Below are positions 17,511 through 26,742 of a stretch of DNA of 51,898 nucleotides, piece by piece. This stretch comes from CAYZXL01 sp964482435. Lineage in GTDB: Bacteria > Auribacterota > JABMQX01. The notes beneath the pieces are model-generated. The model did no database searches, was not told the origin of the DNA, and was given only the letters and a program-made list of their open reading frames with translations. How positions within the stretch are numbered: position 1 is the stretch's first letter; the number at the start of each line of letters is the position of its first letter. Position numbers and translations under genes: made by a program. The DNA lies in assembly GCA_964482435.1 (NCBI GenBank), contig CAYZXL010000029.1:1-51898 (forward strand). Direction: 5' to 3'.

Positions 17511-17673
17511 GCGTGCGAAGGATCTCCGAGGAGACAACGACCTCCAAAAGCAGAGCCCCATGGTCGCGAGCAACGCTCCGCGGAAGATGACAAGTCTCTG
17601 CATTTTGCTGGCGGCATGCGGTGCGGGGAGAAGGGCCGTTGCGCCCAAGCCCTGACCTGGAGTAGTGAAAAGA

Positions 17674-18624
17674 ATGATCGCTATCATTCTGGCGGGGGGA
17701 ATCGGGAAAAGGCTTGGGGACCTTTCGCGGAAGGTCTCGAAGGCGATGCTGCCGATTCTCGGAATCCCCATAACCGCAAAAGTCATCGAGCAGGTTCTTG
17801 CGGAGACGCCGATCCGGCGTTTTCTCATCGTCGTAAGAAGCCCTGACCAGGACATCGCGCGGTATCTACGAGGCAACCCGCCGAGGGAGGCGGAGGTTCA
17901 GTTTATCTTTCAACCGGAGCCTCTCGGAATGGCGGACGCGCTGAAGAAGGTCATTGAGCAATCGCGCATCGAGTCCGATTTCCTTCTGGCAGCATGCGAC
18001 AACCTCTTCGAGCCGGGGGCGGTGTCGGAGGTGTTCCAGACGCACTGCGAGGAGGATTTCGACGGGGTGATGTGCCTGCTCCGGCTGAGCAAGGAAGAGA
18101 TTGCGGGGAAAAGCGGGGCAGCGTACCTTGATTCGGGAAGGGTCGCTCGAATTGTCGAGAAGCCTTCGCTTGAGGAGGTCGGCACGGACCTGGCGTCCAT
18201 ACCCCTATACACATTCACACCGAAACTCCTCGAATACTTGCCCCGCGTGAAGCCCTCGAAGAGAGGCGAATACGAACTCCAGGACGCCATTCAGATGCTC
18301 ATTAATGACGGGGGAACAATCGGATACACGGTCACCAACTGGAGGCGGACAATCACGACGCCGGACGACCTTCTCGCCATCAACTTAGAGATGCTGAGAA
18401 AGAAAGGCGGACAGGCGGGCATCGAGATTCCAGGGGTTGAAATCGAGGAGCCGGTTTTGATAGGCGAACGCTGCGCTGTGCTGGAGAAGTCACGCATAGG
18501 ACCGAACGTCGTCATCGGCGACGGGAGCACTATCGGGCGGGGCTGCCGGTTATCGAATTGCGTCGTCTTGCCGGGAACAACTTTGCCAGACGGGACTGCG
18601 GCGAGCGGAGAGCTATTCTACTGA
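17674..18624 (+). CDS. Sugar nucleotidyltransferase with C-terminal hexapeptide repeats
   Basis: 316 residues. The N-terminus MIAIILAGGIGKRL plus KAMLPILGIPI is the NTP-transferase signature (activation of a sugar 1-phosphate with an NTP). DNLFEPG and KPSLEEVGTDLASIPLYTF fit the catalytic core of the glucose-1-phosphate thymidylyl/uridylyltransferase superfamily. The C-terminal 60 residues (VEIEEPVLIGERCAVLEKSR, IGPNVVIGDGSTIGRGCRL) form left-handed beta-helix turns as in GlmU/GlgC-like proteins. ATG 17674 lies 11 bases after GGAG; GTG 17665 is only two bases from it and was rejected. Substrate sugar and nucleotide cannot be told. Probably supplies activated sugar for surface polysaccharide or storage. 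Confidence 0.85.
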   Translation: MIAIILAGGIGKRLGDLSRKVSKAMLPILGIPITAKVIEQVLAETPIRRFLIVVRSPDQDIARYLRGNPPREAEVQFIFQPEPLGMADALKKVIEQSRIESDFLLAACDNLFEPGAVSEVFQTHCEEDFDGVMCLLRLSKEEIAGKSGAAYLDSGRVARIVEKPSLEEVGTDLASIPLYTFTPKLLEYLPRVKPSKRGEYELQDAIQMLINDGGTIGYTVTNWRRTITTPDDLLAINLEMLRKKGGQAGIEIPGVEIEEPVLIGERCAVLEKSRIGPNVVIGDGSTIGRGCRLSNCVVLPGTTLPDGTAASGELFY

Positions 18625-18641
18625 GAACGGGCCTGTGGTGC

Positions 18642-19022
18642 TCAGCCCTTCTCAGCGACGACAACGGCAATGGCGTAGTGGCGGTCGTGGGAAATGGAGA
18701 GATGAAGGGCGGTCACTCCGGCTTCTCGCTGCACGGCGGCTGCGGCGCCCGTCAATCGGATAGATGGCGGAGTAGATTCAGTTCCGAGTGTCTCGAAATC
18801 GAGCCACCTCATTCCCTTTCGCCAGCGGCCACGAAGCGATTTGAAGGCTGCTTCTTTTGCGGCAAAGCGTGCGGCGTAGCGAAGGAACGCGTCCGCCTTC
18901 CCTTCGCAGTGGGCTATCTCGTCAGCGGTGAAAACCCTCCGAACGAACCGTTCGCCGAACTCGGCGATGGCTTTGCGAATTCTCTCGACCTCGACGAGGT
19001 CAACGCCTACGCCATGAATCAT
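18642..19022 (-). CDS. acpS: Holo-acyl carrier protein synthase
   Basis: Transfers 4'-phosphopantetheine from CoA to apo-acyl carrier protein in fatty acid synthesis. 126 residues, standard size. Magnesium-binding Asp8 in GVGVDLVEVERI and Glu57 in RFAAKEAAFKSL are present, together with FTADEI and the C-terminal LHLSISHDRHYAIAVVVAE strand. The start has GGAGGG upstream. Convergent with the nucleotidyltransferase (17 bp between stops) and divergent from the FAD oxidase gene. Confidence 0.95.
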   Translation of the reverse strand: MIHGVGVDLVEVERIRKAIAEFGERFVRRVFTADEIAHCEGKADAFLRYAARFAAKEAAFKSLRGRWRKGMRWLDFETLGTESTPPSIRLTGAAAAVQREAGVTALHLSISHDRHYAIAVVVAEKG

Positions 19023-19389
19023 TTCGAGCAGCCCTCCTTCCTTCGCCAGCGAACTCCATTCTACGCCAAATCCTCATAGAAGTCTGCGTTGCTTTTTTCG
19101 CGGAGCCGAGTTTCGGGCGCTTAAGACCAGGAGCGGCGCGCATGACTGCCCTGCAACCACCAAGGCCGATGCAGCATGGGCATAATTTCCATGAACCGGG
19201 CCACGGGTCCCGCCGACTGTGGGATGCCACGATTACAAAGCCCCACCCCACTCGACAGGCGCGGGCAAACCGCGTATGATTCTCCTTCGAGCCAGCGGTT
19301 CCGTTATGCGGTATGCCGGAACTCTGTGTTTCAATTGTGGGTCGAAACGAGGCAGAGCGCAGCCCGGAGCACAAGTGAAAGGCATGGAA
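19023..19389. other. Intergenic region between acpS and the FAD oxidase gene
   Basis: 367 bp between divergent genes. TAGAAT on the minus strand (plus-strand complement at about 19054-19059), upstream of acpS, is a plausible -10 box without a good -35. No gene, hairpin or repeat stands out. Confidence 0.4.
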
Positions 19390-20790
19390 ATGTATCGAAA
19401 GGTTGATGAGAAAGCTGTCGGGTTTCTTAAGGAACTTTTCGGGCCGGACGACGTCCTGACCGACCCCGAAGTGAAAGAAAAATATTCCCACGACGAGGTT
19501 CCTGGTCTGAGAGGCGAGCCCGAAGTGGTCGTCCGCGCCACGAACGCCGAGCAGGTCTCAAAGCTCATGGAGTTCGCCAACGAGGTGATGATTCCCGTGA
19601 CCCCTCGCGGCGCCGGGTACGGTCTCTCTGGCGGCGCCGTTCCCGCTTATGGCGGGGTTGTTCTTTCGCTTGAGAGAATGAACAGAATCCTTGAGATTGA
19701 TAAAAAAAACCTCATGGCCACCGTCGAGCCGGGCGTCATCACCGGCAAAATCCACAAAGCCGTTGAGGCAGAAGGACTATTCTATCCGCCCGACCCCGCG
19801 AGCCTGGAGTCGTGCAGCATCGGCGGAAACGTCGCGGAATGTGCAGGCGGGCCGCGAGCCGTCAAGTACGGAGTCACAAAGGACTACGTGTGCGGACTCG
19901 ACGTGGTTCTCCCGTCGGGAGAGATTTTCGAGACCGGCGGAAAGCTCGTCAAGAACGCCACCGGTTACGACCTTCGCGGGCTTATCGTTGGCTCGGAGGG
20001 AACTCTCGGCATCGTCACCAGGATCATCCTGCGGTTGATTCCTCTCCCAAAAGTCACAGTTGATTTGCTCGTCGCCTTCAAAGAATTCCAGTCGGCAGCC
20101 GACACGGTCTCCGCCATCATCGAGAAGCAGATTCTTCCCACTGCTCTGGAGTTCATGGGGCGAGATAGCCTCCTCGCCTGCGAGGCGTACCTGAAAAAAG
20201 AACTGCCGTTTTCGCGGCTCGCGGAAGCTCTCCTCCTCATCAAGCTCGACGGGAATCAGAAATCGGACGTGGAGGCGCTCGCTGCCACAATCGGGGAAGT
20301 CTGCCTGGGGCATGACGCGATTGACGTCCTCGTCGCCGACAATCGCCCCGACCAAGACAGGCTCTGGGAGGCTCGCCGCTCCATCATTGACTCCCTCAAG
20401 ATGAGAAGCCCCGTCAGCCACATGGAAGACGTCGTCGTCCCCCGAGGCAGAATCTCGGAGTTCCTCGCCGGGATGAAGAAGCTCCAGGAACAATACCAGT
20501 ACCCCATTGTATGCTTCGGTCATTCCGGCGACGGCAACGTTCACGTCAACGTCCTCAAAGAAGACCGCCCCGACGACGCCTGGCAGCGGACGGTCCCCGA
20601 AATCGGCGCGAAGATTTTCGACATCGCGCTATCGCTCGGTGGGCAAATCACAGGCGAACACGGCGTCGGCCTCACCCGCAAAAGACACCTGGAGAGAGCG
20701 ATCGGTCCCGTCGCCGTCCGCCTCACTCGTGAAATCAAGCGTGTCTTCGACCCGAACAACATCCTCAACCCAGGCAAGATTCTTCCTTGA
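19390..20790 (+). CDS. FAD-linked oxidase, glycolate oxidase GlcD / D-lactate dehydrogenase family
   Basis: About 466 residues. Oxidises a 2-hydroxyacid using FAD. Seen: the FAD-binding PP-loop region (PVTPRGAGYGLSGGAVP), GGNVAECAGGPRAVKYG, NATGYDLRGLIVGSEGTLGI, the C-terminal substrate domain with GHSGDGNVHVN, and ITGEHGVGLTRK and FDPNNILNPGKI at the end, the classical GlcD ending. The start is uncertain: ATG 19390 is 7 bases after GAAAGG, ATG 19384 is one base from it, and GTG 19375 is 5 bases after GGAG. The frame opens at 19219 but the first 50 codons are unlike the family. Glycolate, D-lactate or D-2-hydroxyglutarate are all possible substrates; no iron-sulfur partner gene (GlcF) is adjacent. 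Confidence 0.85.
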   Translation: MYRKVDEKAVGFLKELFGPDDVLTDPEVKEKYSHDEVPGLRGEPEVVVRATNAEQVSKLMEFANEVMIPVTPRGAGYGLSGGAVPAYGGVVLSLERMNRILEIDKKNLMATVEPGVITGKIHKAVEAEGLFYPPDPASLESCSIGGNVAECAGGPRAVKYGVTKDYVCGLDVVLPSGEIFETGGKLVKNATGYDLRGLIVGSEGTLGIVTRIILRLIPLPKVTVDLLVAFKEFQSAADTVSAIIEKQILPTALEFMGRDSLLACEAYLKKELPFSRLAEALLLIKLDGNQKSDVEALAATIGEVCLGHDAIDVLVADNRPDQDRLWEARRSIIDSLKMRSPVSHMEDVVVPRGRISEFLAGMKKLQEQYQYPIVCFGHSGDGNVHVNVLKEDRPDDAWQRTVPEIGAKIFDIALSLGGQITGEHGVGLTRKRHLERAIGPVAVRLTREIKRVFDPNNILNPGKILP

Positions 20791-20873
20791 CGGCGGTTGG
20801 AGGCAGAGGTCGGGGAATTCGTCGGCGGGGGGTAGGTGTCCGGGGAGAGGTGGTTCATAGGGAGGGAAGAGCA

Positions 20874-23800
20874 ATGCATAAGGTCGTGATAATTGTTGCG
20901 ATGATCCTTGCTGTGTCCTTTTCGCGGACATCGCCGGGTGCGACGTGGTACGTAGATGACTCAGTCTCGGTTTCTGGCGACGGGAAATCGTGGGAGAGCG
21001 CTTTCAAGACGATTCAGGAGGGGATCGACATCGCGTCCGAGGGGGATACGGTCATCGTTGCTCAGGGGACCTACATAGAGAACGTTGAGTTCAGGGGGAA
21101 GAATATTACGGTCACGAGCGCCAACCCGCTTGACCCTGCCATCATCGCCAAGACTATCATTGACGGAAACCAGGCCGAGTCCGTGGTCACCTTTGCCGGA
21201 ATGGAAAACGAGACATGCGTCCTGTCCGGCTTCACCATTCGCAACGGTAGGTCCGACCACGGCGGCGGCGGAATTTGCGGCTGGGAGGCTCACGCCAGGA
21301 TCGAGAACAACATCATCACAGCCAACGTCGCCGACATGGGAGGGGGTCTAAGCTTGTGCCAGGGCATCATCCAGAACAACATCATTGTCGGCAACTCGAG
21401 CGGGCTCTTGGGGGGGGGACTGTCTTGGTGCAGTGGTGCCATCCAGAACAACAGGATCATCGGCAACTCGGCTATTCTGGATGGCGGGGGGCTGAGCAAT
21501 TGCGATGGCACTATCCAGAACAACATCATTGTCGGCAACTCGAGTGGGTTCTTCAGCGGGGGATTGTCCTTGTGCGATGGCGCCATCCAGAATAACACGA
21601 TATACGGGAACTCGGCCCCGGAGATGGGCGGTCTGGGCTGGTGCACGGGCGAAATCCGCAACTGCATCATCTGGGGAAACAAGGCTAACTTCGCTGACCA
21701 GATTCACTGGTCCAGTCAGCCCGCCTACTCCTGCATCCAGGACTGGGCCGCCGGAGGAGAAGGAAACGTATGGTTCAACCCGTATTTCGTTGACGCGGCG
21801 AATGGCGATTTCCATCTCAGGTCATGGTCGCCGTGTATAGATGCGGGCGACCCAGCTTCGCCCTTCTTCAATGAGCCGCAGCCGAACGGGGGGCGGGTGG
21901 ATATGGGCGCCTATGGAAACACTCCAGAGGCGACCTCTAAGTCTCCCGATACAGACGTGGATGGTCTTCCCGACGATTGGGAAATGGAGTTCTTTGGAAA
22001 CCTCGCTCAGCAGCCGGGCGATGACCCCGATGAAGACTTCAGGTCGAACGTGGACGAATACTATGGTGGCTATGATCCGACAATTCAGGAGCCAACGATC
22101 CCGACGGCGAATTGGTACGTTGATTGTTCGGTCGCACATTCCGGGGACGGAAAATCTTGGCAGGGGGCTTTCAAGACGATCCAGGAAGGGATTGACGCGG
22201 CATCCGATGGCGAAGCGGTCATGGTCGCTAGGGGGACCTACCTTGAGAACATCAAGTTCGATGGGAAGAACATTGTCCTTAGAAGCGTGAACCCCCTCGA
22301 TCCGTCCGTCGTTGCCGGGACTATCATTGACGGAAACGGCCAGGGCTCCGTGGTGACGTTCGTCGGAAACGAGAAAAGCACTTGCGTGTTGTCCGGTTTC
22401 ACGGTCCGCAACGGGGCCGCTGAAAACGGGGGTGGCATCTGCGGGGGAAAATGGAACGCCTCGACCCGGGCGACCATCCAAAACAATATCATCACCGGGA
22501 ACTCGGCAAGGACGGCGGGGGGCCTGATCTGGTGCAACGGAGTCATCCAGAACAACATCATCTGCGGCAATTCGGCTGAGTGGTATGGCGGCGGACTTGA
22601 CTCCTGCGACGGAACTATTGAGAACGATACGATCTATGCAAACTCAGCAGGATACTACGGCGGAATCAGCGGCGGAAGGGGCGTAATCCGCAACTGCATC
22701 ATCTGGGGGAACAGGTGCCAGGAGGCGCTTGTCTTTGACCAGATCAACCCCATGATAAAACTGACGTATTGTTGTATTGAAGAGTGGTCGGGCGGCGGAG
22801 AAGGAAACATCTCGTACAACCCGCATTTCGTTGATGCCGCGAACGGGGATTTCCATTTGAGGTCGTGGTCGCCCTGTGTAGACGCTGGAGACCCGGCCTC
22901 TGGGTTCCGCGGTGAGCCGGAGCCGAACGGGGGACGAATTGACATGGGCGCCTACGGAAACACGCCGGGAGCGACTTCCAAGTCTCCTGATGCAGACTCG
23001 GACGGTCTTCCTGACGACTGGGAGATGGAATTCTTCGGAAACCTCGCCCGAGGACCGGGGGACGATCCCGACGACGACCTGAGGCCAAATCTCGACGAGT
23101 ATTATCGCGGGACCACCCCGGCGGCGATGCGATTTTTGTATGTGGACGGATCGGTGCAGGTGTCTGGCGACGGAACCTCGTGGGACAAAGCGTTCAAGAC
23201 CATCCAGGAGGGAATTGATGCAGCTTCTGAGGGAGCTGTGGTCGTCGCCCCCGGCACCTACCTGGAGAACGTTCGCTTCAAGGGCAAGAACATTACACTC
23301 CGGAGCATTGACCCCCTCGACGCCGCGATTGTCGCGAATACGATCGTTGACGGGAATCAAGCTGGGTCGGTTGTAAACTTCGATGGGACAGAAAATGCCG
23401 CGTGCGTGCTGTCGGGGTTTACGATTCGCAACGGCTCCGCTGCGAACGGAGGTGGCATTTGCGGCGGCACGTGGGATAGGGCTACGCGTGCCCCGATCGA
23501 GAACAACGTGATCTGCGGAAATGCGGTGGTGGGGAGGGAGTCGCCTGCGGGTCAGGGAGGCGGGGTTGCTTACTGCGCGGGGATTATCCGAAACTGCAGC
23601 ATCTACGAGAATTCGGCCGAACGGGCGGGCGGAGGCGTCTACTACTGTGCGGGCCTGATCCAGAACAATGAGATTTTGCGGAACTCTGCCGAATGGGACG
23701 GCGGGGGTCTGGCGAACTGCGACGCTGAGATTTCGAACAACGCCATCAGCGGCAACCGGGCCTGCGGAAAAGAGCCCGACAGAGGGGGCGGGGGGTTGTT

Positions 23801-26606
23801 AGACTGCGACGGGCCGATCCACGACAACAAAATTGAGGGAAACATCGCGTATAAGGGCGGCGGATTGTGTGAGTGCGATGGCACCATTGCCAGAAACGAG
23901 ATTCGTGGGAATTCTGCGACGTGCGGCGGAGGGTTGTATTCTTGCCGCGGCACGGTCGAGAACAACTCGATTTGCGGCAACCGGGCGATCGATGGTGCCG
24001 GGATGCATTATTGCCAGGCCACGATTCGCAACAATGTAGTGTGCGGAAACGCGGGCAGCTATGGCGGGGGGATAGCCGGCTGCGAGGGCGTTATCGAGAA
24101 CAACATGATTTGCGATAACCTCGCTGTGGAAGGTGGCGGCGTCAGGGGTTTCGAGGGTGTCATACGAAACAATACTATCTGTGGTAACTGGGCCCAGGAG
24201 GAGGGGGGCGGGATATATGAGTGTCGGGGCCAGAATACGACGATTGAGAACTGCATCATATGGGGAAACTGGGCATCTCAGGACGCTCAGATATTCTACT
24301 CGAACAGACCAAGGTTTTCGTGCATTCAGGACTGGAAAGAGGACGGGCCGGGGAACATCGTCGAGGACCCGAAATTCGTTGACGCCGACGGGCGGGACGA
24401 TGATCCCCGAACGTATCAGGACAACGACTGGCATCTGTCCGGTGCGTCGCCATGCATTGACGCCGGAACCACGCTGGGCACGCCCACCAGAGACGTTGAC
24501 GGCGAAAAACGACCTCAGGGGTCGGGCGTGGACATGGGAGCAGACGAATATGCCGATACCGACAAGGACGGGATGCCGGATTACTGGGAGCGGAAATACT
24601 TTGGCGATCTGACGCACGACGGGAATTTCGACAGCGATTCCGACGGTCTGAGCGATGCTGAAGAATTGAGGCTGAGCACGAATCCGACCAATAGCGACAC
24701 GGACGAAGATGGCTATTCGGACGGCGTCGAGGCGGCCGCCGGAACGAACCCCAACGACGCGTTGAGTGTTCCGCCTGTCTATGTCAATGCGGTAGCTGGA
24801 GATGACGCGAACGGCGGAAGAACGCCGCAGGCTCCGAAGAAAACGATCCAGGCGGGAATCAACGCTGCGGAGGACGGCGAGACGGTTATCGTGGCTGAGG
24901 GGGTTTACGTCGAGAACATCCGATTTGATGGCAAGAACATCGTACTGCGCAGCACCGAACCGCCAGAGCCACGCATTGTGGCCAACACAATAATTGACGG
25001 GAACGAACTGAGTTCCGGAGTGACGTTCAGCGGGACGGAGAAAGAGACCTGCGTTCTGGCCGGCTTCACGGTCCGGAACGGTTCGGCTCCCGTCGGGGGC
25101 GGGATTTGCGGTGGGACGCCAACGAATCACACCCGCGCGACCATCCACAATAACGTTATCTCCGCAAACTCAGCCACGTGGGGTGGAGGCGTTGCTTATT
25201 GCGACGGCATCATCCAGGACAACGCCGTCTCGCAGTGTCGGGCCAGTTCCGAGGGTGGCGGCCTGTATTGCTGCGACGGAGCTATTCACGACAACACCAT
25301 CGCCGACAATTACGGCGGCAGTTTGTCCCGTTGCGGGGGCCCGATCTACGACAACACGATCACCGGAAACTCGGGAGGGTTGTACGACTGCGACGGCCTG
25401 GTACGCAACAACATCATCACGGGTAATTCGGCGGGCTATGGCGGCGGGTTGGACCACTGTGACGGAATGATTGAAGGGAATGTTATTTCCCGCAACCAGG
25501 CTCATTGGGGGGGCGGTGGTCTTCACATGTGCAATGGCACCATACGAGACAACGAGATTTCACACAACTCCACCACGGACTGGTATGGGAGCGGCGGTGG
25601 TCTGGACATGTGCAATGGCACCATACGAAACAACAAGATTTCACACAACTGCGCCACGGGCGAGTTTGGGACTGGCGGCGGGCTGACTTGTTGTACTGGC
25701 ACCGTCGAGAACAACATAATTGCTGGCAACTGGGGCGCGGATAGGGGTGGGGGTCTGTTCGAATGCAATGGCATCGTTCAGAACAACACGATAGTCGGAA
25801 ACTCGGCAAAGGAAGGCGGCGGGCTGCAATGGTGCCATGGCACAATAGTCAATTGCATTATATGGGCAAACGCCGCGCCGGTCGGAGCGCAAGCTTTCGA
25901 GTCGGTCCCCCCAACCCATTGCTGCATTCAGGGTTGGAGCCAAAGCGGCAACGGCAATATCGCAGAGGACCCGCGACTCGTTGACCCGGACGGCCGCGAC
26001 AATAATCCCGGCACATATGATGACAACGATTATCACCTCAGACCGGATTCGCCCTGCATAGACGCAGGAACCCACGACGTTTCTGGGCCGCCCGATACTG
26101 ATATGGATGGTGAATCGAGGCTATTTGGCTTGGAGATAGATATCGGCGCCGATGAGTACGTGGATGCCGATCGGGATGAACTGCCCGACTACTGGGAGAT
26201 AGACCAGTTCGGCACGTTGTGGCTAAGCGCGGACGATGACCCGGATGCCGACGGGCTTGCAAACAGAGAGGAGCTCGCTCGCTCGACCGATCCCAAAGAC
26301 CCTGACACAGACGCCGACGGAATGAGCGACGGCGACGAGGTATTCGCCTGGACCGATGCGCTCGACGCACAATCGCTCTTTCGGATCATTCGTGTCGTAC
26401 AGACGCCCCCGGGCCTTGCAGTCATGTGGTCAGCGGTCCCGCTCAGAACCTATCAATGTTACTTCAGCACTGATCTTGAAGACGTGTGGTATCGGCTCAG
26501 CGGGACGGTAACCGCCGGTCCGGGTGACATCTCGCTCTCAGCTTTTGACTGGCGAGCCGTCGGGGCCGAAAAGCGGTATTACAAGGTGAGCGTTCTTCCC
26601 CCTTGA
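20874..26606 (+). CDS. Giant secreted four-cassette right-handed beta-helix protein
   Basis: 1910 residues. Signal peptide (IVAMILAVSFSRTSPGA), then four successive cassettes beginning at about DNA positions 20943, 22110, 23136 and 24775. Each starts with a VDxSVxxSGDGxSW..FKTIQEGID segment, a TIIDGN..VVTF strand, and CVLSGFTIRNG (CVLAGFTVRNG in the fourth cassette), then a variable number of 23-24 residue coils of the pattern GGGL..CDGTIQNNIIxGNSA. Each cassette ends with SPC(I/V)DAG and a vDMGAyG/IGADEY-type segment resembling choice-of-anchor-Q. Cassettes are joined by calcium-loop linkers (DxDxDGLPDDWEMEFFGNL). The extreme C-terminus (from FRIIRVVQTPPG) is a divergent copy of the shared module. 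ATG 20874 has GGAGGGAAGAG upstream; the longer frame overlaps the oxidase stop. It is 84 bp after the FAD oxidase. Likely extracellular; polysaccharide binding or lyase-like activity is possible, but I see no catalytic residues. Confidence 0.85.
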   Translation: MHKVVIIVAMILAVSFSRTSPGATWYVDDSVSVSGDGKSWESAFKTIQEGIDIASEGDTVIVAQGTYIENVEFRGKNITVTSANPLDPAIIAKTIIDGNQAESVVTFAGMENETCVLSGFTIRNGRSDHGGGGICGWEAHARIENNIITANVADMGGGLSLCQGIIQNNIIVGNSSGLLGGGLSWCSGAIQNNRIIGNSAILDGGGLSNCDGTIQNNIIVGNSSGFFSGGLSLCDGAIQNNTIYGNSAPEMGGLGWCTGEIRNCIIWGNKANFADQIHWSSQPAYSCIQDWAAGGEGNVWFNPYFVDAANGDFHLRSWSPCIDAGDPASPFFNEPQPNGGRVDMGAYGNTPEATSKSPDTDVDGLPDDWEMEFFGNLAQQPGDDPDEDFRSNVDEYYGGYDPTIQEPTIPTANWYVDCSVAHSGDGKSWQGAFKTIQEGIDAASDGEAVMVARGTYLENIKFDGKNIVLRSVNPLDPSVVAGTIIDGNGQGSVVTFVGNEKSTCVLSGFTVRNGAAENGGGICGGKWNASTRATIQNNIITGNSARTAGGLIWCNGVIQNNIICGNSAEWYGGGLDSCDGTIENDTIYANSAGYYGGISGGRGVIRNCIIWGNRCQEALVFDQINPMIKLTYCCIEEWSGGGEGNISYNPHFVDAANGDFHLRSWSPCVDAGDPASGFRGEPEPNGGRIDMGAYGNTPGATSKSPDADSDGLPDDWEMEFFGNLARGPGDDPDDDLRPNLDEYYRGTTPAAMRFLYVDGSVQVSGDGTSWDKAFKTIQEGIDAASEGAVVVAPGTYLENVRFKGKNITLRSIDPLDAAIVANTIVDGNQAGSVVNFDGTENAACVLSGFTIRNGSAANGGGICGGTWDRATRAPIENNVICGNAVVGRESPAGQGGGVAYCAGIIRNCSIYENSAERAGGGVYYCAGLIQNNEILRNSAEWDGGGLANCDAEISNNAISGNRACGKEPDRGGGGLLDCDGPIHDNKIEGNIAYKGGGLCECDGTIARNEIRGNSATCGGGLYSCRGTVENNSICGNRAIDGAGMHYCQATIRNNVVCGNAGSYGGGIAGCEGVIENNMICDNLAVEGGGVRGFEGVIRNNTICGNWAQEEGGGIYECRGQNTTIENCIIWGNWASQDAQIFYSNRPRFSCIQDWKEDGPGNIVEDPKFVDADGRDDDPRTYQDNDWHLSGASPCIDAGTTLGTPTRDVDGEKRPQGSGVDMGADEYADTDKDGMPDYWERKYFGDLTHDGNFDSDSDGLSDAEELRLSTNPTNSDTDEDGYSDGVEAAAGTNPNDALSVPPVYVNAVAGDDANGGRTPQAPKKTIQAGINAAEDGETVIVAEGVYVENIRFDGKNIVLRSTEPPEPRIVANTIIDGNELSSGVTFSGTEKETCVLAGFTVRNGSAPVGGGICGGTPTNHTRATIHNNVISANSATWGGGVAYCDGIIQDNAVSQCRASSEGGGLYCCDGAIHDNTIADNYGGSLSRCGGPIYDNTITGNSGGLYDCDGLVRNNIITGNSAGYGGGLDHCDGMIEGNVISRNQAHWGGGGLHMCNGTIRDNEISHNSTTDWYGSGGGLDMCNGTIRNNKISHNCATGEFGTGGGLTCCTGTVENNIIAGNWGADRGGGLFECNGIVQNNTIVGNSAKEGGGLQWCHGTIVNCIIWANAAPVGAQAFESVPPTHCCIQGWSQSGNGNIAEDPRLVDPDGRDNNPGTYDDNDYHLRPDSPCIDAGTHDVSGPPDTDMDGESRLFGLEIDIGADEYVDADRDELPDYWEIDQFGTLWLSADDDPDADGLANREELARSTDPKDPDTDADGMSDGDEVFAWTDALDAQSLFRIIRVVQTPPGLAVMWSAVPLRTYQCYFSTDLEDVWYRLSGTVTAGPGDISLSAFDWRAVGAEKRYYKVSVLPP

Positions 26607-26635
26607 AACCGCCGATCCTGTATCCCACGCTACGC

Positions 26636-26665
26636 TTGTCGAACCAAGACGCGGCGTGCTATACT
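26636..26665 (+). promoter_or_regulatory. Extended -10 promoter candidate for the interrupted beta-helix gene
   Basis: TTGTCG (26636-26641), an 18-base spacer, and TATACT (26660-26665) preceded by TGC, which forms an extended -10. It ends 77 bases before ATG 26743. Confidence 0.5.
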
Positions 26666-26742
26666 AACGCCGGGAAAAAATGTGGACCGTCTCCCTCTGG
26701 GGGGCAACACGCGCATTATAGGTTCTATTCAGGACTCGAACT

